Counted from the first letter of the stretch, positions 34,392 through 47,087 are shown. The stretch is DNA of 64,000 nucleotides from Paulownia fortunei (GCA_019321725.1 CM033115.1:9434673-9498672); one strand, 5' to 3'. The notes: generated from the sequence alone by a model not told the origin. Numbers and translations: made by a program.

Positions 34392-37134
34392 ATGGATGAT
34401 CATGAGGATAATCATAGTGTGGTGAACAATTTGACTGATCTCATTCAACAATAGACTAGAATGTATGGTGAATAGATACAATAATTGTTAGATATGCAAC
34501 AAAGAAGCCAAGAAAGAATCACGACTTCCTCCACCACAAGCTCGACAGGATACTTCACAAGTTGTGTATGAGAAATTTAGAAAGATCCAACCTGTTGATT
34601 TTAATGGTGAGTCTAATCCAATGGTTGTAGAGGAATAGGTGAAATCTTTGGACACTATCTTTGACTACATGCAAATTGATGATGCCGAGAAGGTACTTTG
34701 TGTAATTTTCTTGTTGAAGAAGGATGCTAGAACCTGGTGGAAAGGAGCTAAACTTGCAGTGAATATGGAAAAGTTGACTTGGGAGAGGTTTAAAACAATC
34801 TTTTATGATAAGTATTTCACTAGGGATACTAGGTCCTTCAAAGTAAAAGAATTCCTGGAGTTAAAATAAGGAGGGATGTCTGTATGTGATTATGTGCAAA
34901 AATTTGAAAAGGGTTACAAGTATGTGTCATACATTACCCGAGACAATAAAAAAAAGATGGATTATTTCCTAAAAGGCCTTAATCCTAAAATTAGAAGAGA
35001 TGTGAGAATGTCTTCAGCAACAGAGTTCAAGGAACTTGTGGACAAGGCTTTGATGGCTGACTTAGATGAGAATGAGATTGAGAAATTCCATCAATAGAAG
35101 AAGCAAGTATTCAGTCCCAGAAATCTGAATCAGTAGAAGAAAGGAGAGCAAAAATCAAACCAAGGGAATGAAAAACGTCCTAGAGTTGGGTAGACTTCTA
35201 CTGCAGTTGAAAGGCCTAAATATGTTAAGTGTGGGAAGAATTATTTTGGGGAATGCTATAGTGGTACTAATCGTTGATTTAAGTGTAAAAAACCTGGACA
35301 TATAGCAAATGATTGCCCAACAGTCCAGGGCAAAGTATATGCAATGACATAAGAACAAGCCAATGCAGATGTTTCCATAGTCATAGGTACTATTTTAATT
35401 TTTGGGATACCTGCAATTACATTGATAGATTCTAGATCTACGCATTCATTTACATCACGTGCATTTGTGAGAAAATTGGGCATTACACTAGACTTATTAA
35501 AAGTAAGGTATAGTATGACTATTCCATTTGGGGAAGAAATATATTCCAACCAAATGTTATGGGCTTGTTCTATTCAGATTAGTGATAGGACTCTCTATGT
35601 AGATCTCGTTGTCTTACCCATGCCAAATTTTGAGGTTATTCTGGGTATGGATTGGCTTACCAAATACCATGCAACAATTGATTGTAACAAGAAGATTGTA
35701 ATTTTTCAGCCACCCAGAGAAGAACAGTTTGTGTTTAGTGGTACCTCATTGTCACGGTCCTTACCAATTATAACTGCTTTGAAAGCTCAAAAGATGTTTA
35801 ATAAAGATTGTGTTGGATATTTGGCAAGTGTTCTGGACACTTCGATCAAAGCACAATTGAAGCCAGAAAATATAGATGTGGTTCAATAATTTCTTCAGGT
35901 ATTTCCAGATGATTTATTGGGACTACCACCAGATCGAGAGATTGAATTTGTGATTGATGTTATGCCAAGGACAACTCCCATTTCTAAAGCACCATACCAA
36001 ATGGCACCAATAAAGTTGAATGAGTTAAAAGTTCAATTGCAAGAATTGCTTGATAAAGGTTTTATTTGCCCTAGTTATTCTCCTTAGGGAGCACCTATGT
36101 TGTTCGTAAAAAAGAATGATGGTACATTGTGATTGTGCATTGATTATAGAGAGTTTAATAAGGTAACAGTCAAGAATAAGTATCCACTTCCAAGAATAGA
36201 TGATTTGTTTGATCAATTACATGGAGTATCAGTATTTTCTAAGATTGATTTGTGCTCTAGGTATCATTAATTGAAGATCAAGAAAGAAGACATATCAAAG
36301 ACTGCATTCCAAACAAGGTATGGACATTATGAATTCCTAGTGATGCCTTTAGGTTTAACCAATGCCCCCACAACTTTTATGGATCTAATGAATAGGGTGT
36401 TCAAGTAATATCTCAATAAATTTGTGATTGTGTTTATTGATGGCATCCTAATTTATTCACGGGATAAAGAAGAGCACAAAGAACATTTGAAGATTGTGCT
36501 ACAAGTTCTTAAAGAAAAACAGTTGTATGCTAAATTTAAGAAGTGTGAATTTTGGCTTGAATAAATGGTATTCCTAGGTCATGTGGTACCAAGGATGGGT
36601 ATTTCTATTGATCCGGGCAAGATAGAAACTGTCATTAAGTGGCCAACACCAACAAATGTATCAGAAGTAAGGAGTTTTTTGGGATTAGCAGGGTACTGTC
36701 GACGATTTATTCAGGGCTTTTCAAAGATAACAACTCTAATGACAATGTTGGCAAGAACGAATGTGAGATTCTTGTGGACCGATGCTTATGAAAGAAGTTT
36801 TCAAGAACTGAAACATAAATTGACCACAGCTCATGTTCTTACCATTCCAACAGGAATTGATGGATTTGTGGTTTATAGTGACCCTTCAAAAAATGGTTTG
36901 GGTGTTGTTTTGATGCAAAATGGGAAGGTTATTGCCTATGCCTCAAGGAAATTGAAGGAATATGATAAGAATTATCCAACCCATAATTTGGAACTTGTTG
37001 TTGTGGTTTTTGCTTTAAAAATTTGGAGATATTATTTGTATGGTAAGAAGTGTGAAATATACACAGATCATAAGAGTTTGAAGTACTTCTTTACCCAAAA
37101 GGAACTGAATATGAGACAAATAAGATGGTTAGAA
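34392..37134 (+). pseudogene. G2 gypsy gag-protease-RT-RNase H (stop-riddled)
   Basis: From 34639 to 37134 one reading frame is kept without frameshift and broken only by stops. Gag: 34639-35097 ([39 protein letters not shown]). Zinc knuckles near 35225-35320, including FKCKKPGHIANDC. Protease from 35422: the active site reads LIDSRSTHSF (Arg where the family has Gly) and the flap end is [48 protein letters not shown]; the catalytic motif at 36433-36450 reads FIDGIL, with Gly for the second Asp. RNase H begins near 36862 ([11 protein letters not shown]). The frame is then split at 37134 by a solo LTR. Role when intact: polyprotein of a Del/Tekay-like element. Confidence 0.9.
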
Positions 37135-40023
37135 TATAACACCCCTATTACTACACAACTAGATATATAGTATAATTTGACATGATAGAACCTGTGTGCA
37201 TGCATGGAATATTTTTTTTTGTAACACTTTAAGAAAAGATAAATCACTTCTTATATGCACAATCCTATTTAAAATACTTTCTCACACGTCATGTATATAG
37301 CAGGATCAGTATTTATATAAAAGTGCAACACTTACAACGACCTAATAATTACATATTTACAGTAAAGTTTTAAAAGCGAAATATAGTATCAGTCTAAAAA
37401 TATAATACAACAGACACAAAATATAATAAGCCAACAAAATAACCTAACAGGTCATCATCTATGTACAAACACTCTCAGACACCTGTAGAAGCTCCAACCG
37501 CCGCCCAACCAGTAAAAGATGCTTAAAGCGTCATCATACTCACCTACAATGCATAAACTATGTGAGATAATGCTCAAAAAGTAATGATTATGCATGTCAA
37601 AGAATAATCTATAATATCAAGTCATGCATCTCAACATGCTATGCCCACAATGCAATTTTATGCATCAAAATATTTCTCTCAAAATTATTTTTTTCTTGGG
37701 CCCCTAACCAATGCTACTATCCCACGCACCGGAAAAGAGCTATGTACACCATCATAATCCAATGGTCAATAATCATATAAGCATGCAAATCTATGCATAC
37801 TCATACACATGCAAATCCATGAACGCGAACCTACAAATTCATGCATAAAACCATGCAAATCCATGCATGCTTCGGTGCACTAGTAGTAGTCAGCAAAATA
37901 TTTTCCTTTCTCACAATCATGCCGTGCAATGCAAGATTTATCAAAATGCATGCACGCATATGATGCATGCACATGCCAATGATAATACCCATGTCTGTAT
38001 GCTCAATGGAGAGCCCTCTACTATGCACATGTAATTTATGATATTACATATAATTCATACATCTACTATGTCTATGCATTGTAGTTGCAAATGAATCTTT
38101 ACTTACCTTTCACTTAGTTGGTGGCTTAATCTAGATTTTTTTATTACTCCCCTTCAATCTTAGATGTAAAATAGCCTATAATATTACCAACATCAAGCAC
38201 CATTCCCAATTTGGCAAGTTGAAAGCATAAAATATCATACTAAGACCTTAAATACTAAGCTATCTATGTTTTGCAAACTAGAACCCAATCTAGTCCCTCC
38301 AATACCTTAATTTCTCATCTTAGATACATGTAAACATCATATAATTAAAGTATTATAACTCTAATATCATGTACCTAATTGTTAACACTCAATAGCAACA
38401 TGTTTAGGTTGAAATATGTTAAGTTATCAAATCTGACAGATTCACATTTTCATATTTACTTGCTATCCAATTTAGTTGCATGATAATTTTGACATCACTA
38501 AACATATCTAATCACTCCCAAACACTTAGATAACATGTATATAAATGTAACCATATCATAGAATTGATAAAACTCATGGATATAGCTTCCCAAGTTCAGC
38601 TCTCTTCACAACATACTGAAACAGATTATTTTCCTACCGTGACAGTTTTGCACACTTCATAACATTAATGGTTTTGACACCCTTACATATATTCAATCTC
38701 TCCCAAATTTTTACCACACTTATATAACATATATAAAGATACCACCAGGTTATATTCTTGCTAAAACTAATGGATTTAGCTCCCCTAATTCAGTCTCCTT
38801 CACAGCACACTAAAACAGATTTTGCTACTTTGGCAGTTTAAGTGTTTCACCAATATCATTCTCTATTTCAATTTCTAAACGATCAAAATTCATTTCAATA
38901 CTCTTAACTCATATATAAACATGTATATGATTATAATTACAGGTTTTATTCAACATACCATATACTTTTGAAGCCTAAAACACAAGAATATAGCAAGGTG
39001 ACAGTTTCTAGCACAAGTGTTTTCTATCAAATATTTCCAACACAAACCCTTTCTTTATGCATCAAAGCCTATCTAATAACATCCTAACACATTTATAAAT
39101 AATATTCAAAGCTTAATAAGCCAATAAATCTCAAAATAAATCTGAAAGTCATGCCAAACCTGTAGGTTAAGCTCACATTGCACAGTTTTCTACTTGAACT
39201 TGGTTATTTCTCCTTTCCTTTGCTTGTTTTGCCTCCTTTTTCGGTTGGAATCACTTAGGACCTATTTAGAGATATTTTCCCATGTATTTAGAAGCTGAAA
39301 TGGTTCAGAATAAGGTTCAAGTTGTGGCTGTTAGCTTAAGAGTGAAGAATAAGTTGAGGTGCTAGCTTGATAAGTCTAAGCATGAGGTGGCATAAGTTTG
39401 AAGTGGCATGTAATGGTATAATCTAATTTTATCCCTTATCTTGCAGCCCTAATCTTGTGTGTTTCACATATTCTTATTTGGTTGCAACCTATCTTCATCA
39501 CCATTCATTCCCATAGCAAATTCCTATATCCGTTCATTAGGTTCTTCACCCGAAAAATCATCAGTTCTTGCCCGATTGATAAGTTTGTGCACTGAAAGTG
39601 TCACAAGCCTATGAACTTAATTATATAATATTTAAATTATAGTATTTTATGTCTATTTGTCCCAAGTGTATGATTTAAATATACATATAATATTAAAATT
39701 TATGATCGAACCGACTCCCTTTCTATAAATTTTTCGGTGACACCTTTCGAACTCCTAAGGTTACCACGTGTAACCTAGAACTATTCACTATATTGATACC
39801 TAAATTTCTTCTTATCTCAATATAAAATCAACCACTTAGGTTAGGGGATTCGATAATCAATACCGTGCGAGAGCTTAAAAATTAAGTTTAATAGTTAACA
39901 ACGCCGTATAAAATAAAATAAATTACATGATGTCATACCAATGCAAATAGCACGTAATTGACATGTAATGCATGAATTATATTTGGCCATGTAATTAGTA
40001 AGAGGCTTGGGTATCAGATAAAA
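37130..40023 (-). mobile_element. G1-family solo LTR inserted in G2 RNase H
   Basis: The LTR is 37135-40018 (2,884 bases), starting TATAACACCC and ending GGGTATCAGA, apparently altered TG...CA ends. The flanking pentamers are TAGAA (37130-37134) and TAAAA (40019-40023), a target-site duplication with one mismatch. It shares many blocks with the G1 LTR 14116-16991, for example 37447-37500 with 14423-14475 and 38385-38420 with 15560-15600. It lies antisense to its G2 host. G2 pol continues across it: RNase H stops at RWLE and resumes with LVKDYDC. Confidence 0.92.
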
Positions 40024-41627
40024 CTTGTGAAGGATTATGATTGTGTGATCAACAATCATCCTAGTAAAACAAATGTGGTTGCAGATGCATTGAGCAGAAA
40101 ATCCACGTCTTCTCTTTTTGTTATACAAAAGTCAATATTACTGGATTTGCAGATATTAGAGCTTAAAATTGTACCTAAAGGGAAAAAGTGTTCATTGTCA
40201 GCCCTAGTGTTGAGACCTACACTTCAAGATAGAATTAGAAAATGTCAAAATGTGGATATGCATTTATGTAGATTGAAAAGAATGATTAGGGCTGGAAAGA
40301 GGCCAGACTTCTCTGTTACTGATGATGAAATTATTTAATATAAAGGGAGACTATGTGTGCTATTTGACAAAGCCATGAAAATAGAAATCTTAGAAAAAGC
40401 TCATACTACTCCTTACTTGGTACACCCAAGTAGTACAAAAATATATAAGGACTTACAAAAGCATTATTGGTGGCCTAAAATAAAGAGAGATATAGCAAAA
40501 TTTGTGGCTGAATGTCTAATTTGTCAACAAGTTAAGATTGAGCATCAAAGACCATCAGGGTTGTTGAAGCCTTTGCTTATTCCAAAGTGGAAATAGGAGC
40601 ACATTATAATGGGTTTTGTGCTTGGATGACCTAGAACACAAAAGGGGTATAATTTTAGATGGGTGATTGTTGATAAATTAACTAAATTAGCTCATTGTCT
40701 TCCAGTGAAATTCACATACAATATAGACTAGTATGCTCAACTATATATTAAAGAGATAGTCAGGTTACATGAGGTGCTAGTTTCAATAGTGTCCGACAGA
40801 TATACTAAATTTATATCTACATTTTGGAAGAGCTTACATAGTGCCATGGGAATGAAACTTGTATTCAATACAGCATTTTATCCATAAAGTGATGGGCAAT
40901 CAGAGAGGGTTATTCACATATTAGAGGATATGTCAAGAGCTTGTGTGCTAGATTTCTAAGAAAGTTGGGTTGCAAAGCTTCCATTAGTGGAGTTTACTAA
41001 TAATAATAGTCAATAATTAAAATGGCGCCTTATGAAGTATTGTATGAAAGAAAATATAGATCTCCAGTTCATTGGAATGAAGTTGGAGAACGAAGCTTAC
41101 TTAGTTCGGAAATAGTTCAACATACCGCTAAAGTAGTGGAGAAGATACGAGAGAGAATAAAGATCATGCAGAGTAGACAGAAAAGTTATGTAGATAAACG
41201 GAGAAAAGATATAGAGTTTTCCATTGGGGATCATGTCTTCTTAAAAGTAGCTCCCATAAAAGGTGTCATGAGATTTGAAAAGAAAGGAAAACTCAGCCCA
41301 AGGTATGTCAGCCCATTCGACAATCTCGAAAGAGTTGGTGACAAAGCTTATAGAGTGGCCTTACCTCCATCATTATCTAGTGTTCACAATGTTTTTCATG
41401 TGTCTATGTTGAGAAAGTACATTTCAAACCCTTCTCAAGGGTTGAGTTATGAACCATTGGAATTGACTCCTGATTTAGCCTATGAAGAGAAACCAGTGCA
41501 AATTTTGGATCAAAAGAAAAAAGAGTTGAGAATGAAAAAGATTCGACTTGTTAAATTATTATGGATGAATCATTCTATAGAAGAGGCCACATGGAAAAAG
41601 AAGAAGAAATGCAAAGCAAATATCTAG
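40024..41627 (+). pseudogene. G2 gypsy pol: RNase H end and integrase
   Basis: Resumes with KDYDCVINNHPSKTN and VVADALSRKS (40027-40338). The integrase zinc region is at 40357-40596 (HPSSTKIYKDLQKHYWWP, CLICQQ). The core at 40600-40990 has many stops. The first catalytic Asp position near 40608 is Gly (MGFVLG); the second site (SDRYTKF) and the Glu block (SDGQSERVIHILEDM) remain. A frameshift near 41005 leads to the C-terminal frame 41022-41627 (APYEVLYERKYRSPVHW, GKLSPRYVSPF, VFHVSMLRKY, EEATWKKKKK), the chromovirus-type tail with no full chromodomain evident. Confidence 0.87.
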
Positions 41628-41666
41628 AATTATTTGGTACGTCAAATTTCGAGGACGAAATTTTTA

Positions 41667-41681
41667 TAAAGAATGAAGGAT
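41667..41681 (+). promoter_or_regulatory. G2 polypurine tract
   Basis: AAAGAATGAAGGA lies immediately upstream of the 3' LTR start, after the FEDEIF-type 3' end phrase of this lineage (tcgaggacgaaatttt). Confidence 0.7.
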
Positions 41682-43388
41682 TATAACGCCCAATTCTCTC
41701 CTACATAGCCAATAATAAGCATATTTCATGAATATGCATCAAATCAATGTGCATTATTAAATTATGGCAAACAAATAGAATGATTGTACAAACATGAATA
41801 ATCATTATTATATGCTCTAGTTATGCTTTAACATACATTAGTACATAAAATATGAGATCAAACTTTTGTTTCTTGATATAACATATTCCTTAAGTGCCTT
41901 TTTGCAGTGAAAATCTTAATATCTCAAATAAGAAAGATTGGTATTTTAGTATGTTTTTGTATGGATGAAAACTCATGTAGGATAAACTTGAAGCCAAAAC
42001 CAAGCTAATTAAGTTAGTTTCTAACAAAATTGATAGTTTTATGAAATATGCTTAATTTACTTATTTCTATTCATTTTGTAATGCTTATATTATGTTTGGA
42101 AGCTCCTTTGAATAATTGAAAACAATAGCAATTAGTTTGCTTAATTGAAGGGTATAATCAATTTAAGTTAAAACCGAATTTACGTCATGTTAATTTGGAT
42201 TGTGTGCATGTTTTAGGGGTTGACTTAATAATTATATTTGAATTATTAGTTATTTAGTGGTTGCCTTAATGTTTAATCCATTGAATTAGTAGTAAAATAT
42301 GGAGTATGCATTATTTTTTAAGGTTATGTAATTGATATGGAAGTGTTTACAAAAGATTGAAAAGTGTATATGATTTTAACTAGAATAGATTATATGATTT
42401 ATAAAAATGATATTAAATGGTACATAATTTGATTATGTTAGAGTTTTAACACATCCTATCTTCCAAAGAGATTTCACATTTTCACTTATCACAATGTGGA
42501 CTTGAGGTAAGTTGGAACTTTCATTTGCTGCATCACAAGAATCATATAATATTATTCATGATTTAATGTGATTGTCATTATTTGTCAATGATGTAATGTT
42601 TGATGCATTTATGGTTTATGAAGCATGATATTATTAAGGATATAATGAAGTTTTTTTGAAAAGTAAATATGGTACTTGATTGATGGTCAGGTAGATAAGG
42701 GACGCAGGAGAGACCGACAGACCCAACAAATAATGACAAATACTTGATGTTGAAAAACCAGTATAGGGAAGCCACAATGAATGAGATAGAATATGGCTAA
42801 TACCTAAAGTTGAAAGACCAAGTATTAAAACCCCGTATTATTTTTGCTATTGGCCAATCATTATGAACAGGTTCTAAAAACTATCGTTATTAGTTGGGTA
42901 CACTTCAAGGGCCTTAAAGAATGATTTATGAATGAAAGTTATTAAATAGAATAATGCATTTAATGATTTATAAGATGTGCATATATGTTATTTGTTATTA
43001 CATCAGATCACCTTACTAAGTCTTTAGCTCATTAGATTCATGTGATGCAGGTGGAAATGTACAGGTTTAGAAGTTCACTGAGTCTCTAGAGCGGCCGAAC
43101 AGAGATTTGTTCATATGCCATGCTTCGAGTTGTTTTGTAGTTTATTTTGAAAACTCTGTTTTGTTTTTAAATAAGCCGCTCTATTATAGTTTTGTAAATA
43201 GATGTACTCAGTTTTGTCTTTATGTTTATGTATATGGTGTGTTTAAAATAATTCAAGTTATTTCCCTTATAGCTAAAAATATGAACTTTTATTAAAACTA
43301 TAACTCTAGTATTGATGAAAAGTTAACATTTTTTGACTTAACTGTATCAGCTTGTTAAGGCTTTGCAGTTAGGTTAAGGGGTGTTACA
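41682..43388 (+). repeat. G2 3' LTR, internally deleted
   Basis: Starts TATAACGCCCAATTC (TG changed to TA) and ends GGGGTGTTACA. Length 1,707 bases, against 2,231 in the solo copy. A block of about 585 bases present at roughly 32120-32705 of the 5' LTR is absent at about 41943. The open frame 43107-43295 is not supported as a gene. Confidence 0.87.
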
Positions 43389-44196
43389 TTGAAGCTCTCA
43401 TTGTCTCCAAGAATAACTCACTTTTCTCTCTAAGAATAGCTCTCTGTCTACCAGCAAGCTCTCACTGTCCTAAAGCCTTCTTCTGTCCCAGAACAACTCC
43501 TCACGTCCAGTATTCCTTTGGAGGCTCTTTTGGGTCCTTAAAATCATATGGTTGAAGCCCTAAAAAGGGTAAAAAAAAACCCAATTTTCCCCTTTTATCC
43601 GTGTGACAACACGTAGCACAGCTTGGACAGCTAAGCACAGCCTAGAGGTGAACATTCTGTCTTCAACATCTATAGCCTCTTTAATCCCATTTTTTACCAC
43701 ATTCTATTCATAAATGGCTTTTGGTGTATTCATACAAATTGTATCACTATGTCTTGGCTTTACATAGGCACTTAAATCAACTAAATATGACATCTTTGGA
43801 GATAGTTATGACTGAAATACCAAGATGTGTCATAGTAGAAAATTTCAACCCAGTATTGACTCTTGAACTCAATTTTTCTCATTGACATCGACAGAATTGA
43901 ATTTTATGGTAAACATATAAGTTATAGTTATATCTCTTGGATTTCTATTGGTTCAAGAATCAAGTCAAAATCATATTTGCGTAAAGAGTTATGATTACAA
44001 AAACTGCCATCAATAACACCACAATTCAGATTCTTCAACATTTCAACTATGTTTTTGGTTTCTTTCCATTTTCTTTCTTTTTTTCATTACCTACAAGATT
44101 TTAAACTAAATACATAAAAAATAATAAAAATACTTGAAAACAAATCAAATGTTAATAAAAAGACATATGAATTATTGGTATAAAACCAACTTATCA
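43389..44196 (-). repeat. L1 3' LTR, truncated by G2
   Basis: Matches 52245-53030 of the intact L LTR. The missing ~790-base part was cut by the G2 insertion; its first ~65 bases survive at 31891-31955. Ends CCAACTTATCA at 44196. Confidence 0.85.
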
Positions 44197-46499
44197 AATA
44201 CCCCCAAACTTTACGTTTTACTCGTCCTCCAAGAGAACTTAAAATCAAACAATCAAATGCTCATACTTTGGTCATGAATTACTAAACTTAATCAACTAAT
44301 TCAAATGCCTCATCAATTTTTATTGCACATAAATCTAAAGGTTAGTCACAAAGCAAATCAAATGACACTACAAAACTTATGCTTCATTAATATAGTCATG
44401 AATTCAAAACCATGTGTGTGAAGTGTCAAGCTCAAGTTCCATGCATGCATTTTAGGTATGAATTTCACAACCAGTGATTCTCATGGTCTAAGCAAATGAG
44501 TTTTAGGTATTCCATAAGCTTGCTTTCCATACAAATTCTCCACTAATATAGACACTTGCAAACTTAAATCAAAAAGACTTCAATAAACTTGTAACATAAG
44601 GCCTAGATATTAGTTTACAAAGAAAGATAGGGATAAACAACATAACAGAGTATAAAGTATTGCACATAAAATCTCACTCTCCTCGTTTCTTTTCTCTTTC
44701 CTAATTGTTTTTCTTTAGGATTCTTGCTTTTCTTTTATTTTCTTTTTCATAATTTTTTTTCTTTTTTTTTCCTTCTTTTTTTCATGAATCCCAAGGCTTC
44801 ATTTTTTATTCTTTTATTTTCACAACCCCCAAACTTATTTCTTTTCATCAAATAAGTTGTGGTTTATTTTTTATTTATTTTTTGCATATTTTCCTTGCTC
44901 ATACTCCTAAATACATTCACCGATGCCCTCAATATGTCTCCATATGATCCCTTGATAAGATTGTGCATAAAATGTCATACTTTAAGCTCTCTTAGGGACA
45001 ATCATTAATTTTTCGGGCTATAAAGGGTCGGTATAGTGAGATTCAAGAAATAAAGTCGAATAGTGGTCATTTATATGCCATGCACATACTATTATTTGAA
45101 AAGTAGCTCAAAGGGGTAACTAGTGAATAGAAGTGTGATCATGGTAGGCTTGAATGGCACAAACGAGTCAAAGATGGCCTAAATCATTTCCAAGTTTGTA
45201 GTTATCTAGAATTTCCCCTCAAAGAGTAATCAAGCAAGTTCAAGAGCACCACAAAATGACCAATACAACTCATTGGAAGCGAAATCCAACACCAAGTAGC
45301 ATATAATTCACAAGATTTTGAGACGATGTGTTCAATAAAAAATCATCATTCATGACAAGGATCAAATACACACATGAATCGCCATGTCACAAGACTAGCA
45401 ATCTTTCTTTCCTCTAAACTCTATACAATATCAATTAGATATCATCATAGGCAATTGGTAATTAAATTATTCATTCAATCACAAAACATGAACTCAACTT
45501 AGTTTGTCAACAAAGCATGCTTGTTCTCAGACTCATCACTCAACATGTGTAATATAAATTGAAAATTTTGGCTCAGTTTTTCATATAAAGTTCAAACACA
45601 CAAAATACAAATTCTACCCCCAACTTTAAAATTAACATTGTCCTCAATGTTTAAAGAATTAAAGCACGTAAGAGATGGAAATAAGAAACTCCCCTTTCCA
45701 ATAAATGATGCATTTAGAGTTCATAGGAGATCCACACATATCACCAAGTCGACATCCACCTACACAAGAAAAGAAAGCATGAAAGCTTATGGGTTAAAGC
45801 AACAAAAAACACAAACATAGACAAAAAAATGCAATAGTTAAACATGCCTAAATCTAGAAAGCAAACATATTTCAAAAACTAACTAAGAAATTATTAAAAA
45901 GTAAAAGAAAAAAAGGACCTGGGTGCCTCCCAATAAGCACTTGGTTTATAGTCGTCGGCCTGACTATCTTCTTCACTCATTCTAGATCAAAAAACAAGTG
46001 TTTATCATGCCACATCTTTGTGTGCTCTAAGAGTGTAGGTGATCCTTCTGGATAGACAAGGCAAGGATAATCCAATGTAGCATTAAGGGACTTTTAGATA
46101 TCAATAAGTGTATCCTCTATTACTACGAATAGTCTTCCAAACATGGTAAAGATGTACCTATCTTTTTCCATATTAAAAATGAAAAAATTTGTAGAGCGCA
46201 AGAGTTTATCACCATTGCCAAGCATATCTTGAGTCACCCTAGTAGGCCTTGCTTCATCTAGTGCATGCTTTCTAAAATTAAATAATGAAACTGAATTAGT
46301 GCTTACATCTAGATCACATTATGCTATTTCACAAGTAGAGTTTTCAATTGAATAAGGGATAATGAAACTCCCTGAATTGGTTAGCACTTGAGGTAGCTTC
46401 TCTTGCAAGATGGCATTACACTTTTCAATAGTTTCGCACTCCTCGATTTGTTGTTATTGGATGGCTTTGCAATGCTTCATTGGATTGATTTCCATTTCA

Positions 46500-46966
46500 C
46501 TTGGAAAGTTTTCTTTATCTTTTTTAGCATTAATTTCAGTTGCAAGTTGTCCAATTTGATTTTCTATTGAATTCATTTGAGCTCCTAAACTTAAAGCTAG
46601 CTGCTCCAATTAAGCCTCAATGTTGTCTATCTTTGCTTCATTCTTATTGAATCAGGCTCTTATTTCACCAATGAAAGTACTTAGCAAATCTTCCAATGAT
46701 GCTTTTTTCTCAACTCTGGTTTCCATAAATGAAGTGTTAGTGGATGTCATGGAATTCATTCTTTGAGAAGCTCCATAAGAAGTCCAAGCTGCAAATTGAT
46801 TAGAAAGAAAAGAAATTTGGGCAGCAAGTTGTGTAAACGGATCTAACTCAAGAACACCGATTACCTTTTCAATAGAAGACTTCTTGAAAAGCCATTGATA
46901 GCTATTAGTATCCATCGCCTCAAGACTCTTAGCCTTGTGCATATAAATACATATAACCCAATGCAA
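46500..46966 (-). pseudogene. L1 gag C-terminal fragment
   Basis: The open frame 46652-46966 reads MDTNSYQWLFKKSS about 18 residues in, then DPFTQLAAQISFLSNQF and KKASLEDLLSTFIGEI; after a stop the same family continues with GAQMNSIENQIGQLATEI. This is the region between capsid and protease in Athila/Tat-type gag (family pattern N.YQW, LA.Q...L, SLE, ENQ.GQ.A). The capsid domain that should precede it is missing, and the frame begins close to the primer site. Confidence 0.75.
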
Positions 46967-47063
46967 GGTAAGACCACATCAAAATATAGGAAGATAATAG
47001 AAATAATCTAAACTAAAATCAAAACTAAGCCATTACAATATTAATGCAATTATGATAAAACAA

Positions 47064-47081
47064 TCCCCGACAATGGTACTA
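47064..47081 (-). promoter_or_regulatory. L1 primer-binding site (tRNA-Asp type), degraded
   Basis: Compared with the intact site of the third L copy at 56131-56148, four positions differ, all transitions. The intact form on the minus strand (TGGCGCCGTTGTCGGGGA) matches the tRNA-Asp primer site common in plant gypsy elements. Confidence 0.75.
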
Positions 47082-47087
47082 AAAACT

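Larger units (their letters stand above)
44197..47087 (-). mobile_element. L1 body
   Basis: Minus-strand order: primer site 47064-47081 (tRNA-Asp type, degraded), gag tail 46500-46966, protease-like remnant near 45950-46200, a long non-coding stretch including a purine-rich tract at about 44690-44880, and the polypurine tract at 44197-44213 (GTTTGGGGGTATT on the minus strand). The plus-strand open frame 45638-45820 is a shadow. Confidence 0.8.
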
